Origin: an uncultured Paludibacter sp. | GTDB lineage: Bacteria > Bacteroidota > Bacteroidia > Bacteroidales > Paludibacteraceae | Direction of reading: 5' to 3' | DNA: 64,000 nucleotides | Assembly (NCBI GenBank): GCA_937897985.1 | Contig: CALCBD010000005.1 | Span: forward strand, 103,266-167,265 | Shown here: positions 45,681 to 54,573 of the stretch, one piece after another | How positions within the stretch are numbered: position 1 is the first letter of the stretch | Layout of the letters: the number at the start of each line of letters is the position of its first letter | Notes under the pieces: generated by a model | Told to the model about the DNA's origin: nothing | The model's database searches: none | Seen by the model: only the letters and a program-made list of their open reading frames with translations | Program-made: the position numbers and the translations under genes

Positions 45681-46811
45681 TTATTGAAATCCTTCATTGA
45701 ATTCAGCATCAAAAGTGGGTGTAAAATAGGGCTTTTGAAATAATATCGATTTTCGTTCAGTTTTTTTCATAGGAACTGCATCAAACTCTTTTTCTGTAAT
45801 TAGTTTATATATGTGAGTAGTTATATTTTCACGTATTAATTTTTTTGTGTCATTTTTCAGGGTATACTCCAATCGCTCCTCTAATTTTGCAGGCAATCCG
45901 TTTTTTGAAAAATAAATTGAACGAATAAATTTCTGATACAACATATCTTTCTTTTGATCATCCAAAACCTTTTCATTTTGAAAATTCAGCATTCTGGGAT
46001 TTACCTCAGAATCAATACGAATCAACTTCCATTCCCTTTTATCGATTATAAATCTGCCAGATGTTAGAATATAACCATGAGGGATAAATTTCAATTTAGG
46101 GGCATACCCTATAATTAAAATTGAATCATTTACATCAATATGATAAAAAGACAGATTATTGTCATCTTTTTTATTGTGACCAAATAAAAATGCATTGACA
46201 AATGGAATCTCATAATATGTAAATTTTTCGACTGATTCCAAATTGAAATTTTCCTCGTAAAATATGGTTTTCAATCCTTTTAACTTTAACCGCGTACTAC
46301 AACCTCTGCCCATTTCAAATATTCTGCTAATTTTTGCTACAAATATTGCATTGGCATTTACTACTGTTAAATTATTTTTAATTATCTTATCCTGTTGAAA
46401 GCTCTTTATATGAAAAGGAGGTTGAGGCAATGATTTATAAGTGTTACTAATTGCATTATTTAATTCAAGCAATGCTTTATTTGCAGTTACTGTTATAGGA
46501 CTTAATTCAATAGGTAATAACTCTAACATAATAATGGTTTTCTTATTCAATTGCTCTCCTGAAATATTAATGTCTTTGTACCCTAATCGACTGAATGTAT
46601 AATTCTCTTTTTCATTTATGTTAATGTTTAACAACCCATCAATATCAGCAATGGACTTAATATTGTTATTTGCCGAAGATAAAATTGCGTATGCCACTGG
46701 TACTTTTGACTCGCCATCTATTACTCTTATTGTTTGTTGAGCTTTTAGCTTCATAGAACTCAAAGTTAAAATACTCAAAAGTAACCCACAAAGAAAAAAG
46801 TATTTTTTCAT
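45681..46811 (-). CDS. CarboxypepD_reg-like exported protein paired with precursor B
   Basis: Paralogue of the product at 44216, 376 residues. The signal peptide (MKKYFFLCGLLLSILTLSSM) is followed by a CarboxypepD_reg-like domain (IRVIDGESKVPVAYAILSSA, then FSRLGYKDINISGEQL) and the same uncharacterised beta-rich domain, with PITVTANKALLELNNAISNT. The tail ITEKEFDAVPMKKTERKSIL and its DNA are almost unchanged between the two copies, while the middle differs a lot. That pattern suggests recent gene conversion or strong selection on the tail. It directly follows precursor B (58 bp), repeating the peptide-plus-partner order. Confidence 0.65.
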   Translation of the reverse strand: MKKYFFLCGLLLSILTLSSMKLKAQQTIRVIDGESKVPVAYAILSSANNNIKSIADIDGLLNININEKENYTFSRLGYKDINISGEQLNKKTIIMLELLPIELSPITVTANKALLELNNAISNTYKSLPQPPFHIKSFQQDKIIKNNLTVVNANAIFVAKISRIFEMGRGCSTRLKLKGLKTIFYEENFNLESVEKFTYYEIPFVNAFLFGHNKKDDNNLSFYHIDVNDSILIIGYAPKLKFIPHGYILTSGRFIIDKREWKLIRIDSEVNPRMLNFQNEKVLDDQKKDMLYQKFIRSIYFSKNGLPAKLEERLEYTLKNDTKKLIRENITTHIYKLITEKEFDAVPMKKTERKSILFQKPYFTPTFDAEFNEGFQ

Positions 46812-46869
46812 ATTAATTATTCTAAATCAGCAAGAGAAGTTTTAACTTCTCTTGCTTGTTAACAATTAT

Positions 46870-47058
46870 TTAAATTCTGAATCCAGATCCAGTCCAACGA
46901 GACGCAACCCAATTCCATGCATCTCCAATTGCTTCACCGATAGCTTCTACTGCATCGCTGATTGCTTTGCCAATATCAGCTAACAAATTTCCACCATCAG
47001 TTTCTCTCATTTCTACCGCATTCATTTCCCGAACGCCATAATTTTCTAAGTTTTTCAT
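46870..47058 (-). CDS. Double-glycine leader peptide precursor B
   Basis: A 62-residue precursor. The leader MKNLENYGVREMNAVEMRE.. ends TDGG at 22-23 and nearly equals that of precursor A. The predicted 39-residue product starts NLLADIGKAISDAVEAIGEA, continues AIGDAWNWVASRW and ends GSGFRI. Acidic and small residues alternate, giving an amphipathic helix with two Trp near the interface and a basic end. It contains no cysteine. It is the first peptide gene after the HTH regulator, 52 bp downstream of an intact 72-bp control block. Confidence 0.85.
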   Translation of the reverse strand: MKNLENYGVREMNAVEMRETDGGNLLADIGKAISDAVEAIGEAIGDAWNWVASRWTGSGFRI

Positions 47059-47110
47059 TTTTTATTTGTATTAAAATGTAATTATTTGTCACATCTTCAA
47101 GTCTGTGAAC

Positions 47111-47182
47111 TGACTTTTATATTTGCAAATACGTGGCAAATATAAAACTCCTTCCGTATACATAAGTAGACGGAAGCTCAAA
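47111..47182 (-). promoter_or_regulatory. 72-bp conserved control block upstream of precursor B
   Basis: Exact second copy of 43688-43759, with the 12-bp palindrome arms at 47115-47126 and 47136-47147. The preceding leader sequence (TCAAGTCTGTGAACTGAC) also resembles that upstream of precursors A and C. The remaining gap to 47551 is AT-rich and shows no supported gene. Confidence 0.7.
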
Positions 47183-47551
47183 AGGCATTCTTCTGCCGTT
47201 AATCATTGTTAAAAACTTCAAATTCTAAAAAAATCAGGCTCTTTGGCTGAAAATGAATGTAAAAGGACAGCAGATGATTGTAAGAAATTCAAACTTTTAT
47301 CACATTTTTGATTTATTCAACCTGTGAAAACCCTGATATAAGAATAAATATGAAAATGGTTTTTCGTTATAATTAAAACTGAGCGGACAAGGGACAAACC
47401 TGCAAAACTAACTGTCGGAATATTTAAATAATCAGGGAATAAATAACCTATTACTTATCATACTATTAATAATTTAAATGATATTGCCGGAATTTTGATT
47501 CTGATGCAGCTGTAAAAATCTGAAATGTCTCGGTTCAAAATAAATCAACGG

Positions 47552-47902
47552 CTATTCTTTTAGTAAGTCATTCAAAAATATCAAACTCTTTCTGTTAATA
47601 TTTTTAGTGGCTAAAACTGAACAGATTTCTCCTCCGTTGATCTTTTTCAGTTCTTCATCATCATCCAGAATTTCATAAACAAATTCGAGTTTCAGAATTA
47701 CGGTTTTTGTGTAGATAAAACTCTTCTTCTTCCGTGAATATACGATAGGGATTTTTTTTTCTTTCAACGTATCAATTATTTGATATAAAAATGCACGACT
47801 AATTCCCAGTCGTTTGGCGAATTGCCCGGGAGTATTGGTTTTTTCCTCTGCTATAAGTTCGTGAATTAGACGAAATCGTTCGATGTTGTTTGTAAGGCTC
47901 AT
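47552..47902 (-). CDS. HTH DNA-binding protein with internal GG-leader-like motif
   Basis: A 116-residue probable transcription regulator. Residues about 5-60 form a winged-helix/HTH_11-type domain (FAKRLGISRAFLYQIIDTLK as recognition helices, with a basic wing YSRKKKSFIYT). The C-terminal half contains LDDDEELKKINGG at 79-91, which fits the double-glycine leader rule with E at -8, L at -7, I at -4 and GG at -2/-1, followed by 25 residues. It is the most upstream larger gene of the peptide locus, on the same strand, so it probably controls the locus through the 72-bp palindromes. Whether the GG motif is cut by the C39 exporter is unknown. Confidence 0.7.
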   Translation of the reverse strand: MSLTNNIERFRLIHELIAEEKTNTPGQFAKRLGISRAFLYQIIDTLKEKKIPIVYSRKKKSFIYTKTVILKLEFVYEILDDDEELKKINGGEICSVLATKNINRKSLIFLNDLLKE

Positions 47903-48113
47903 AAATTCAGCTTTTTAAGATTCTTGGTTGATGTAAATTATTTAAAATATTTTTTAACAGGTACAGCCGGTTTACAGATTTAGCTTTCCGGTTATTGAAC
48001 CTTTATCGAACAGCTTGTTCGTTTTGGTTACCTGATTTGTGTGGATATAGCGGGTAAAGTACAATATACCCGGAATTATTCACATCACTTCATAATTGAA
48101 ATGGTGTGGAAAA

Positions 48114-48293
48114 TCATGAAGAATTAACGTTTTCAACTGAGTTTTTTGAGGAAGCTGGATAGTAAATTGTGGTAAATGATTCGGCAGTGGAATGTGATGG
48201 ATGATTTTTTAAAACAGCTGCAGAGTCTTTATAAATCAGCTTTCCGGTGTCCGAAACATTTGCTTTTTCCCCGATAACAGAAATAATTTTCAT
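48114..48293 (-). CDS. Small hypothetical protein, 59 residues
   Basis: I do not recognise it. The frame starts MKIISVIGEKANVSDTGKLI and ends SVENVNSS. It has no membrane segment and no GG leader. Support for expression comes from a near-ideal promoter 43 bp upstream (48336-48367). It is the outermost reading frame on the same strand as the peptide locus, 211 bp before the HTH gene, and might be a further part of it. The lack of a Shine-Dalgarno sequence is normal here. It may also be a remnant. The rest of the 47903-48725 gap holds the metG promoter and no other supported gene. Confidence 0.4.
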   Translation of the reverse strand: MKIISVIGEKANVSDTGKLIYKDSAAVLKNHPSHSTAESFTTIYYPASSKNSVENVNSS

Positions 48294-48335
48294 AACAGAT
48301 TGGTTTTAAGATTTATAATGTTGTAAACGACAGGG

Positions 48336-48367
48336 CAAATATAAAGTTATAATTTTGTATTAACAAA
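48336..48367 (-). promoter_or_regulatory. Promoter facing the peptide locus
   Basis: On the minus strand TTTG (48367-48364), a 20-bp spacer and TATATTTG (48343-48336) match the Bacteroidetes consensus almost perfectly. It drives the 59-residue frame and perhaps the HTH gene. Confidence 0.65.
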
Positions 48368-48618
48368 GAAAAAAACAATAATTCTATGCAAAATCTGAAA
48401 ATATTTTCAATCCGTCAACTCATTTCCCATCTGTATGCGGGTATTGGTTAATTCTATCACAGCCTGTCGACTGTTTATCAGAAGATTCGTATGATTGATT
48501 ACTTAAATCTAACATTCACAGAACAGAGGTCTTCAGTAATTCATGAAAGATTTCAAACCGTTGAAATTCCAATCGTACCTGCGTTCCCGGGTTCTTAAAT
48601 TCTTAAACTGCCGGTTGC

Positions 48619-48649
48619 TTTGTAAATTTGTTATTTGTCAGTATCTTTG
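48619..48649 (+). promoter_or_regulatory. metG promoter
   Basis: TTTG (48619-48622), a 19-bp spacer and TATCTTTG (48642-48649) match the consensus exactly. The start codon at 48726 leaves a leader of about 70 nt. Confidence 0.8.
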
Positions 48650-48725
48650 CAGTCCGAAAAATAATTGCATACAGGCAAAGCAGGTGATTTGTTTTGCTGA
48701 ATTTATCATACATCAGGGAAAAAAC

Positions 48726-50765
48726 ATGAAACAGTTTAAACGCACCACAGTTACTTCGGCACTTCCTTATGCCAACGGACCGGTTCACATAGGTCATTTG
48801 GCAGGAGTTTATGTGCCGGCCGATATTTATGTTCGTTATCTTCGTCTGAAGGGAGAAGAGGTTCTTTTTATCGGAGGGTCGGACGAGCACGGAGTGCCAA
48901 TCACTATTAAAGCCCGCAAAGAGGGTGTCACTCCGCAGGACATTGTGGATCGTTATCACACAATTATTAAAAAATCGTTTGAGGATTTCGGAATTTCGTT
49001 TGATATTTATTCACGTACAAGTTCGGCAATACATCGTGAGGTGGCGTCCGGAATTTTTAAAACCATTTATGATAAAGGTGGTTTTGTGGAAAAAACCAAC
49101 GAACAGTATTATGATGAGACAGCAAATCAGTTTCTGGCCGACCGTTATATAACCGGTAAATGTCCGCATTGCGGCAACGAAAATGCCTACGGTGATCAAT
49201 GTGAATCGTGTGGTACGTCGCTCAATCCTACAGACCTGATTAATCCCCGCTCGGCCATTAGTGGTTCGGCACCAGTGATGCGCGAAACAAAGCACTGGTA
49301 TCTGCCTTTGGATCAGCATGAAGCATGGCTGCGTCAGTGGATTCTGGAAGAACATAAGGAGTGGAAACCAAACGTATACGGACAATGCAAAAGCTGGCTC
49401 GACATGGGTTTGCAACCGCGTGCAGTAAGTCGCGATCTGGACTGGGGAATTCCTGTTCCCGTAGCGGGAGCCGAAGGTAAAGTGCTCTACGTTTGGTTCG
49501 ATGCCCCGATTGGTTATATTTCGAACACAAAAGAGTTGTTACCCGACTCGTGGGAAAAATGGTGGAAAGACCCTGAAACCCGTTTGTTGCATTTTATCGG
49601 AAAAGACAATATAGTTTTTCATTGCATCGTTTTTCCTGCAATGCTTAAAGCCGAAGGTTCATATATACTTCCCGACAATGTGCCGGCCAATGAATTTCTG
49701 AATCTGGAAGGTGATAAAATCTCCACTTCGCGCAACTGGGCAGTATGGTTGCATGAGTACCTCGAAGAGTTCCCCGGAAAACAGGATGTTCTGCGTTATG
49801 TGCTCACGGCTAATGCCCCCGAAACCAAAGACAATGATTTTACGTGGAAAGATTTTCAGGCACGTAACAACAACGAACTGGTGGCTATTTTCGGTAACTT
49901 TATCAACAGGGCACTGGTTCTTACACAAAAATATTACGAAGGCACAGTACCGGCATTAGGCGAACTCAATGACTATGACCGTCAAACCATCGATGAATTT
50001 GTCAACGTAAAAGCTGATGTCGAAAAACTGCTCAATAACTTCCGTTTCAGGGATGCACAAAAAGAAGCAATGAATCTGGCACGTATCGGGAATAAATACT
50101 TAGCCGATACCGAACCATGGAAATTAGCCAAAGAAGACATGAACAGGGTGGCAACCATTATGAACCTGAGTTTGCAAATTGCAGCCAATCTGGCTATTGC
50201 TTTTGAACCGTTTTTGCCTTTTACTTCGGAGAAACTCAGACGAATGCTGAATTTAAAAACTTTCGACTGGAAAGAACTCGGACGCATCGATTTATTGAAA
50301 GCCGGCGACTGTCTTGGTACTCCCGAACTCCTTTTTGAAAAAATTGAAGACGAAACCATAGCTGCTCAGGTTCAGAAACTTCTCGACACCAAAAAAGCAA
50401 ACGAAGTGGCAGCTTACAAGCCTCATGCTGTAAAGGAAAATGTAGCTTTCGACGATTTTATGAAAATGGATATTCGTGTAGCTACGGTGCTCGATTGCCA
50501 AAAAGTACCTAAAGCTGACAAACTGCTTCAGTTTAAACTTAACGATGGAATGGGTGAACGTACCATACTGTCAGGCATTGCAGCTTATTATCCCAATCCC
50601 GAAGAATTGATTGGCACACAGGTTTGCTTTATTGCCAATTTCGAACCCCGAAAACTCAGGGGTGTCATAAGCGAGGGGATGATATTATCGGCCGAAGATG
50701 CAGATGGAAAGCTGGTGTTGATTCGTCCGGAAGCTATGGTAACCAATGGTGTGGAAGTGAAGTAA
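48726..50765 (+). CDS. metG: Methionyl-tRNA synthetase
   Basis: Class I aminoacyl-tRNA synthetase charging tRNA-Met in the cytoplasm, 679 residues. The HIGH motif is VHIGHLAGVY near the N-terminus. A zinc knuckle CPHCG..CESCG, the KMSKS variant KISTSRNWAVW, an anticodon-binding helical domain and a C-terminal EMAP/Trbp111-like tRNA-binding domain (VRKAT-type region DIRVATVLDCQKVPKADKLL) follow in order. I chose the ATG at 48726 because upstream in-frame codons lie before the promoter -7 box and do not resemble the family. All motifs are intact. It is followed after 13 bp by an LtaS-like gene. Confidence 0.97.
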   Translation: MKQFKRTTVTSALPYANGPVHIGHLAGVYVPADIYVRYLRLKGEEVLFIGGSDEHGVPITIKARKEGVTPQDIVDRYHTIIKKSFEDFGISFDIYSRTSSAIHREVASGIFKTIYDKGGFVEKTNEQYYDETANQFLADRYITGKCPHCGNENAYGDQCESCGTSLNPTDLINPRSAISGSAPVMRETKHWYLPLDQHEAWLRQWILEEHKEWKPNVYGQCKSWLDMGLQPRAVSRDLDWGIPVPVAGAEGKVLYVWFDAPIGYISNTKELLPDSWEKWWKDPETRLLHFIGKDNIVFHCIVFPAMLKAEGSYILPDNVPANEFLNLEGDKISTSRNWAVWLHEYLEEFPGKQDVLRYVLTANAPETKDNDFTWKDFQARNNNELVAIFGNFINRALVLTQKYYEGTVPALGELNDYDRQTIDEFVNVKADVEKLLNNFRFRDAQKEAMNLARIGNKYLADTEPWKLAKEDMNRVATIMNLSLQIAANLAIAFEPFLPFTSEKLRRMLNLKTFDWKELGRIDLLKAGDCLGTPELLFEKIEDETIAAQVQKLLDTKKANEVAAYKPHAVKENVAFDDFMKMDIRVATVLDCQKVPKADKLLQFKLNDGMGERTILSGIAAYYPNPEELIGTQVCFIANFEPRKLRGVISEGMILSAEDADGKLVLIRPEAMVTNGVEVK

Positions 50766-50778
50766 ATCAGGAAATGCA

Positions 50779-52662
50779 ATGCGTCAATTCATTGAAAAAA
50801 CAGGGAAATATTTAAACAATGACCTTATCGTCCTGATTTTAAGGTTATTGATACCCTTTGTTTTGGTGTGGTTGATGCGTGTGGTTTTCTATTTCAACAA
50901 TACTGATTTTCTGGCCATTGAGAACTGGAAAGACGAATTGGCGGAGTTAATCAAAGGCTCGTTGATTTTTGATGCGTCAAATCTGGCGTTTACTTTCGGA
51001 TTGTTTGCCGTTATTTCACTTTTACCTTTCAGATGCAGGACCAACAGTAAATATCAGGCGGTATTGTTCTGGTATTTTGTTGTTGCTGTGGTTGTTCTGG
51101 TCGTTCTCAACATCACTGACTCCATCTATTTTCATTATGCCTCACGCCGTATTACCTCCGACGAATTCAGCTATTTCGACAACGGGAATACATTTTTGAT
51201 ACTGGGAAAAGGAATCGTAGAAAACTGGTACCTTGTTTTATTCGGGATCGGACTTATTACACTTTCTGTTTGGCTTTACCGGCGCATTAAATATCAGCCG
51301 CATCAATTGAAATCGTGGATGTATTATCCGCTTCATATCGTTGTATTTGTATTGTCGGTTTTGTTACTGATTGTGGCAATGCGTGGCGGGACGAGCAGGG
51401 CTATCAGACCGATAACACTTAGTAATGCAACTCAGTTTGTGGAGTCGCCCGTAAAAAGTTATATTGTCCTGAATAATCCGTTTTGTATCATTAAAACCCT
51501 GAAAAAGGAGCAAATCAATTATACAAAATATTTCACCGAAGCGGAATTGGACACCTTATACTCACCTGTTCACAAAGTGGATGGCAATCGGGAATTAAAA
51601 CGGAAGAATGTGGTCATTTTTATTCTGGAGAGTTTTAGTTTTGAACATTCAGCTTTTCTGAATCCGGGCTTGTATAAGGACGGAGTGAAATACACACCGT
51701 TTATCGATTCGCTGATGCAACAGGGATATATTTTCGATAAATGTTACTCCAACGGACATAAATCGATTGATGCGCTACCATCGATTTTAACTTCCATACC
51801 ATCGTTCAAAACTCCGTTTGCACTAACCCAACAGGCATTATCACCAACTATGGGGCTTGGTACCTTACTCGGAAACGAAGGCTGGGATTCATGGTTTTTC
51901 AATGGTTCCGAACGTCGCTCCATGGGATTTGTTGCTTATGCCAAAAGTGCCGGATTTGTGAATTTCAGAACCAGGGAAGATTATGAAAGGACAAGGGGAA
52001 AGAATGATTTCGATGGTTATTGGGGAATCTGGGACGAACCATTTCTGAATTATATGGCCAACGAACTGGGCAATGCAAAAGAACCATTTATATCGGCAAC
52101 TTTCACACTTTCGTCGCATCATCCGTTTATTGTTCCCGATCAATACAAAGAGTTGCTGCCAAAAGGTAAAACAAAAGCGCAACAGTGCGTGGCATATACA
52201 GATCTCGCACTTCGCCATTTTTTCGAGGTGGCAAAAAATCAAAGCTGGTTTAAAAACACCATTTTTGTTTTCGTAGCCGATCATGTGAGTTGCGAAACGT
52301 TCACCGAAGAGGCCCGCTCGGGTGCCGGTAATTTTCATATCATATATTTCATGTATACACCCGATGGTTCGGTTAAAGGGCGAAGTTCCACAGTTACACA
52401 ACAAATAGATATCATGCCTACATTATTGGGATTGTTGAATTATAACAAACCGTATTTTGCTTTCGGACGTGATGTTTTTTCGAACGATAAAAACGGATTT
52501 GCCATTAATTACAACGGAAGTGCATTTCAATGGATTACGGATTCGGCAAGTTATAATTTCGATGAAAAAACGACAGGAAACCCTGTTGTCGACATAAAAG
52601 TAAAAGCCTTTGTGCAGCGCTATTATTTACAACTGGAAAAAAGAAAATTTACAGTGAAATAA
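50779..52662 (+). CDS. LtaS-like sulfatase-fold membrane protein (phosphoglycerol/phosphoethanolamine transferase family)
   Basis: A 627-residue protein with five N-terminal membrane segments (to about 200) and a large extracytoplasmic alkaline-phosphatase-fold domain. The metal-site motifs are VIFILESFS (Glu), then SNGHKSIDALPSI, where S329 sits at the usual catalytic Thr position, WDEPFLNYM and FVADHVS with Asp-His. In known LtaS and OPG enzymes this domain transfers phosphoglycerol. Members of Bacteroidetes usually have Ser at the nucleophile site and unknown acceptors, perhaps lipid A or glycans. It lies 13 bp after metG on the same strand and is likely cotranscribed. Confidence 0.85.
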   Translation: MRQFIEKTGKYLNNDLIVLILRLLIPFVLVWLMRVVFYFNNTDFLAIENWKDELAELIKGSLIFDASNLAFTFGLFAVISLLPFRCRTNSKYQAVLFWYFVVAVVVLVVLNITDSIYFHYASRRITSDEFSYFDNGNTFLILGKGIVENWYLVLFGIGLITLSVWLYRRIKYQPHQLKSWMYYPLHIVVFVLSVLLLIVAMRGGTSRAIRPITLSNATQFVESPVKSYIVLNNPFCIIKTLKKEQINYTKYFTEAELDTLYSPVHKVDGNRELKRKNVVIFILESFSFEHSAFLNPGLYKDGVKYTPFIDSLMQQGYIFDKCYSNGHKSIDALPSILTSIPSFKTPFALTQQALSPTMGLGTLLGNEGWDSWFFNGSERRSMGFVAYAKSAGFVNFRTREDYERTRGKNDFDGYWGIWDEPFLNYMANELGNAKEPFISATFTLSSHHPFIVPDQYKELLPKGKTKAQQCVAYTDLALRHFFEVAKNQSWFKNTIFVFVADHVSCETFTEEARSGAGNFHIIYFMYTPDGSVKGRSSTVTQQIDIMPTLLGLLNYNKPYFAFGRDVFSNDKNGFAINYNGSAFQWITDSASYNFDEKTTGNPVVDIKVKAFVQRYYLQLEKRKFTVK

Positions 52663-52918
52663 TTTACAAATCAGTGGGGAGGCTGTCTCATAAGTCCCTG
52701 TGAATATTCCCTGAATTACAAAATGAAACATAATTTATTTTTTAAATAGCTTTTGAAACAACCACCTCACTTATTTATTCAATATATGGTTTTGAATTTT
52801 ACTTAAAAAAAGCAATTCAAACCCTGCATTGTTAAAAATTGGTGATACATGAGCGATTTATGGATGTTTGCATACGTTTTTTGTATATTTGTGCCGTTAA
52901 ATTAAATCTGAAATATCA

Positions 52919-54112
52919 ATGACAAAACACAAACAAGCGACTTCATCACGTTTGCTTTCACTCGATGTACTGCGTGGAATTACTATTGCAGGAATGATTC
53001 TGGTAAATAATCCCGGAAGCTGGGGTGCCATATATCCTCCGTTGGAACATGCCGCATGGAATGGTCTGACACCAACCGATCTGGTGTTTCCCTTCTTTAT
53101 GTTTATTATGGGTATTTCCATGTATTTGTCCTATTCGAAATTCGATTTCAAATTCAGCAAACGTACTTTCTTTAAATTATTACGTCGTTCGGTTTTGTTG
53201 TTTCTCATCGGGCTGGCAATTGCGTGGTTGAGTTTGTCGATGAGGCAATTTAACGCGATGCGTGGTGAGGAAATTGGTTATTTCGACCGATTGTGGCAGG
53301 CGGTATCTAACCTTGAACATCTTCGTATACTGGGAGTATTACAACGATTGGCGCTGGTTTCGTTTTTTGGCTCGTTCATCGTGTTGATTGTAAAACCCAA
53401 ACATATCCCATGGCTTATCGGTGTTATTCTTGTGTTTTACTGGATATTGATGGCAGCAACCGGCAGCTATCATCAGGACGAAAACAGTCTGGTTTATATT
53501 ATTGACAAAGCTGTATTCGGATTGACGCATATTTATACCGATCATTTGCCTGACGGGACTTCGGTAGCTTTTGATCCTGAAGGATTGTTAAGCACTTTAC
53601 CATCCATTGCCCATGTATTGATTGGTTTCTGGGCTGGAAAACTGATATCGGAAACAAAAGATCTGGGTGAGAAAATTCAGAAATTATTTATTCTCGGGAC
53701 TATAATTCTTTTTGCAGGATTCTTAACCGACTATGGATTTCCTATCAATAAAAAAATATGGAGTTCGAGTTTTGTGCTTGTTACCTGTGGATTGGGCTCT
53801 TTGTTGCTCGCATTGCTGATTTGGATCATCGATATAAAACACAAAAAAAACTGGAGCGTGTTTTTTGAATCCTTTGGAGTAAATCCCATGTTTGTTTACG
53901 TAGTGGGAGCTGTATTGAGTATATTACTCGGCAACCTTGGTTTTATGTACAATGGTGAATGGATTTCGATGAAAGGATTTGTCTATTCACAGTGGTTAAA
54001 ACCTTTATTGGGTGAATATCCCGGTTCGCTGGCTTTCGCACTTATTTTTGTAACCGTCTGCTGGTTGATTGGAAATATTCTTTACAAACGGAAGATTTTC
54101 ATAAAACTTTGA
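52919..54112 (+). CDS. DUF5009 / heparan-alpha-glucosaminide N-acetyltransferase-like membrane protein
   Basis: A 397-residue inner-membrane protein with about 10-11 segments. The N-terminus has SLDVLRGITIAGMILVNNPG, then LTPTDLVFPFFMFIMGISMY, the signature of the NagX/DUF1624-DUF5009 family related to human HGSNAT. Family members are thought to transfer acetyl groups to amino sugars across the membrane, but evidence in bacteria is limited. A -7 box TATATTTG at 52884-52891 lies 28 bp before the start, with a weak TTTA -33 element. Immediately upstream, GGCTGTCTCATAAG (52681-52694) resembles a lone element end. Confidence 0.85.
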   Translation: MTKHKQATSSRLLSLDVLRGITIAGMILVNNPGSWGAIYPPLEHAAWNGLTPTDLVFPFFMFIMGISMYLSYSKFDFKFSKRTFFKLLRRSVLLFLIGLAIAWLSLSMRQFNAMRGEEIGYFDRLWQAVSNLEHLRILGVLQRLALVSFFGSFIVLIVKPKHIPWLIGVILVFYWILMAATGSYHQDENSLVYIIDKAVFGLTHIYTDHLPDGTSVAFDPEGLLSTLPSIAHVLIGFWAGKLISETKDLGEKIQKLFILGTIILFAGFLTDYGFPINKKIWSSSFVLVTCGLGSLLLALLIWIIDIKHKKNWSVFFESFGVNPMFVYVVGAVLSILLGNLGFMYNGEWISMKGFVYSQWLKPLLGEYPGSLAFALIFVTVCWLIGNILYKRKIFIKL

Positions 54113-54197
54113 TTTTGCTGTCCGGCAATTTAATATGTTTTTTTAACAGTATTTTGACAACGAAAGTAAATACTTTTAATATATCCGGTATTTTATT

Positions 54198-54557
54198 ATG
54201 AACTACGAGGAACTCCGCGATTATTGTCTGACATTTAAAGGAACCACCGAACATTTCCCATTCGATGAGGTAACTTTGGTGATCAAGGTACAGGGTAAAA
54301 TGTTTGCTTTGTTACCTCTGGACAATCCTGAGACGCAAATTGCCCTGAAATGCGATCCGGAAAGAGCTGTTCAGTTGAGAGAAGAGTATTCAGCCATCGT
54401 ACCTGCATGGCATTTCAATAAAAAATACTGGAATACTGTTAAAATAGAGCCTTCAATTTCGTTAACACTACTGAAAGAACTGATTCAGCATTCTTACGAA
54501 CAGGTGGTTGACGGACTGACAAAAAAACAGAAGGAAGAACTGGCAAATTTGCCTTAA
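54198..54557 (+). CDS. MmcQ/YjbR-family protein
   Basis: A 119-residue cytoplasmic protein of the MmcQ/YjbR (CyaY-like fold) family. It starts with YEELRDYCLTFKGTTEHFPF, followed by VKVQGKMFALLPLD-type sequence (VIKVQGKMFALL) and WHFNKKYWNTVKIE. These are conserved throughout the family. Some members bind DNA, but no reaction is known. It lies 16 bp upstream of dtd on the same strand and 85 bp after the DUF5009 gene, so it is probably part of a housekeeping operon. Confidence 0.85.
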   Translation: MNYEELRDYCLTFKGTTEHFPFDEVTLVIKVQGKMFALLPLDNPETQIALKCDPERAVQLREEYSAIVPAWHFNKKYWNTVKIEPSISLTLLKELIQHSYEQVVDGLTKKQKEELANLP

Positions 54558-54573
54558 ATAATTGTTTTCAGTT

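Noticed and set aside
43430..47058. RiPP locus with enzymatic modification (lanthipeptide, sactipeptide or similar)
   Set aside because: No LanM, radical SAM, YcaO or PqqD-like gene is present and the cores lack cysteine.
48543..48725. Longer N-terminus for metG
   Set aside because: The added residues precede and span the promoter and do not resemble the family. The ATG at 48726 gives the normal start.
52681..52694. Insertion-sequence end GGCTGTCTCATAAG
   Set aside because: No partner inverted repeat or transposase is found nearby, so it is at most a lone remnant.
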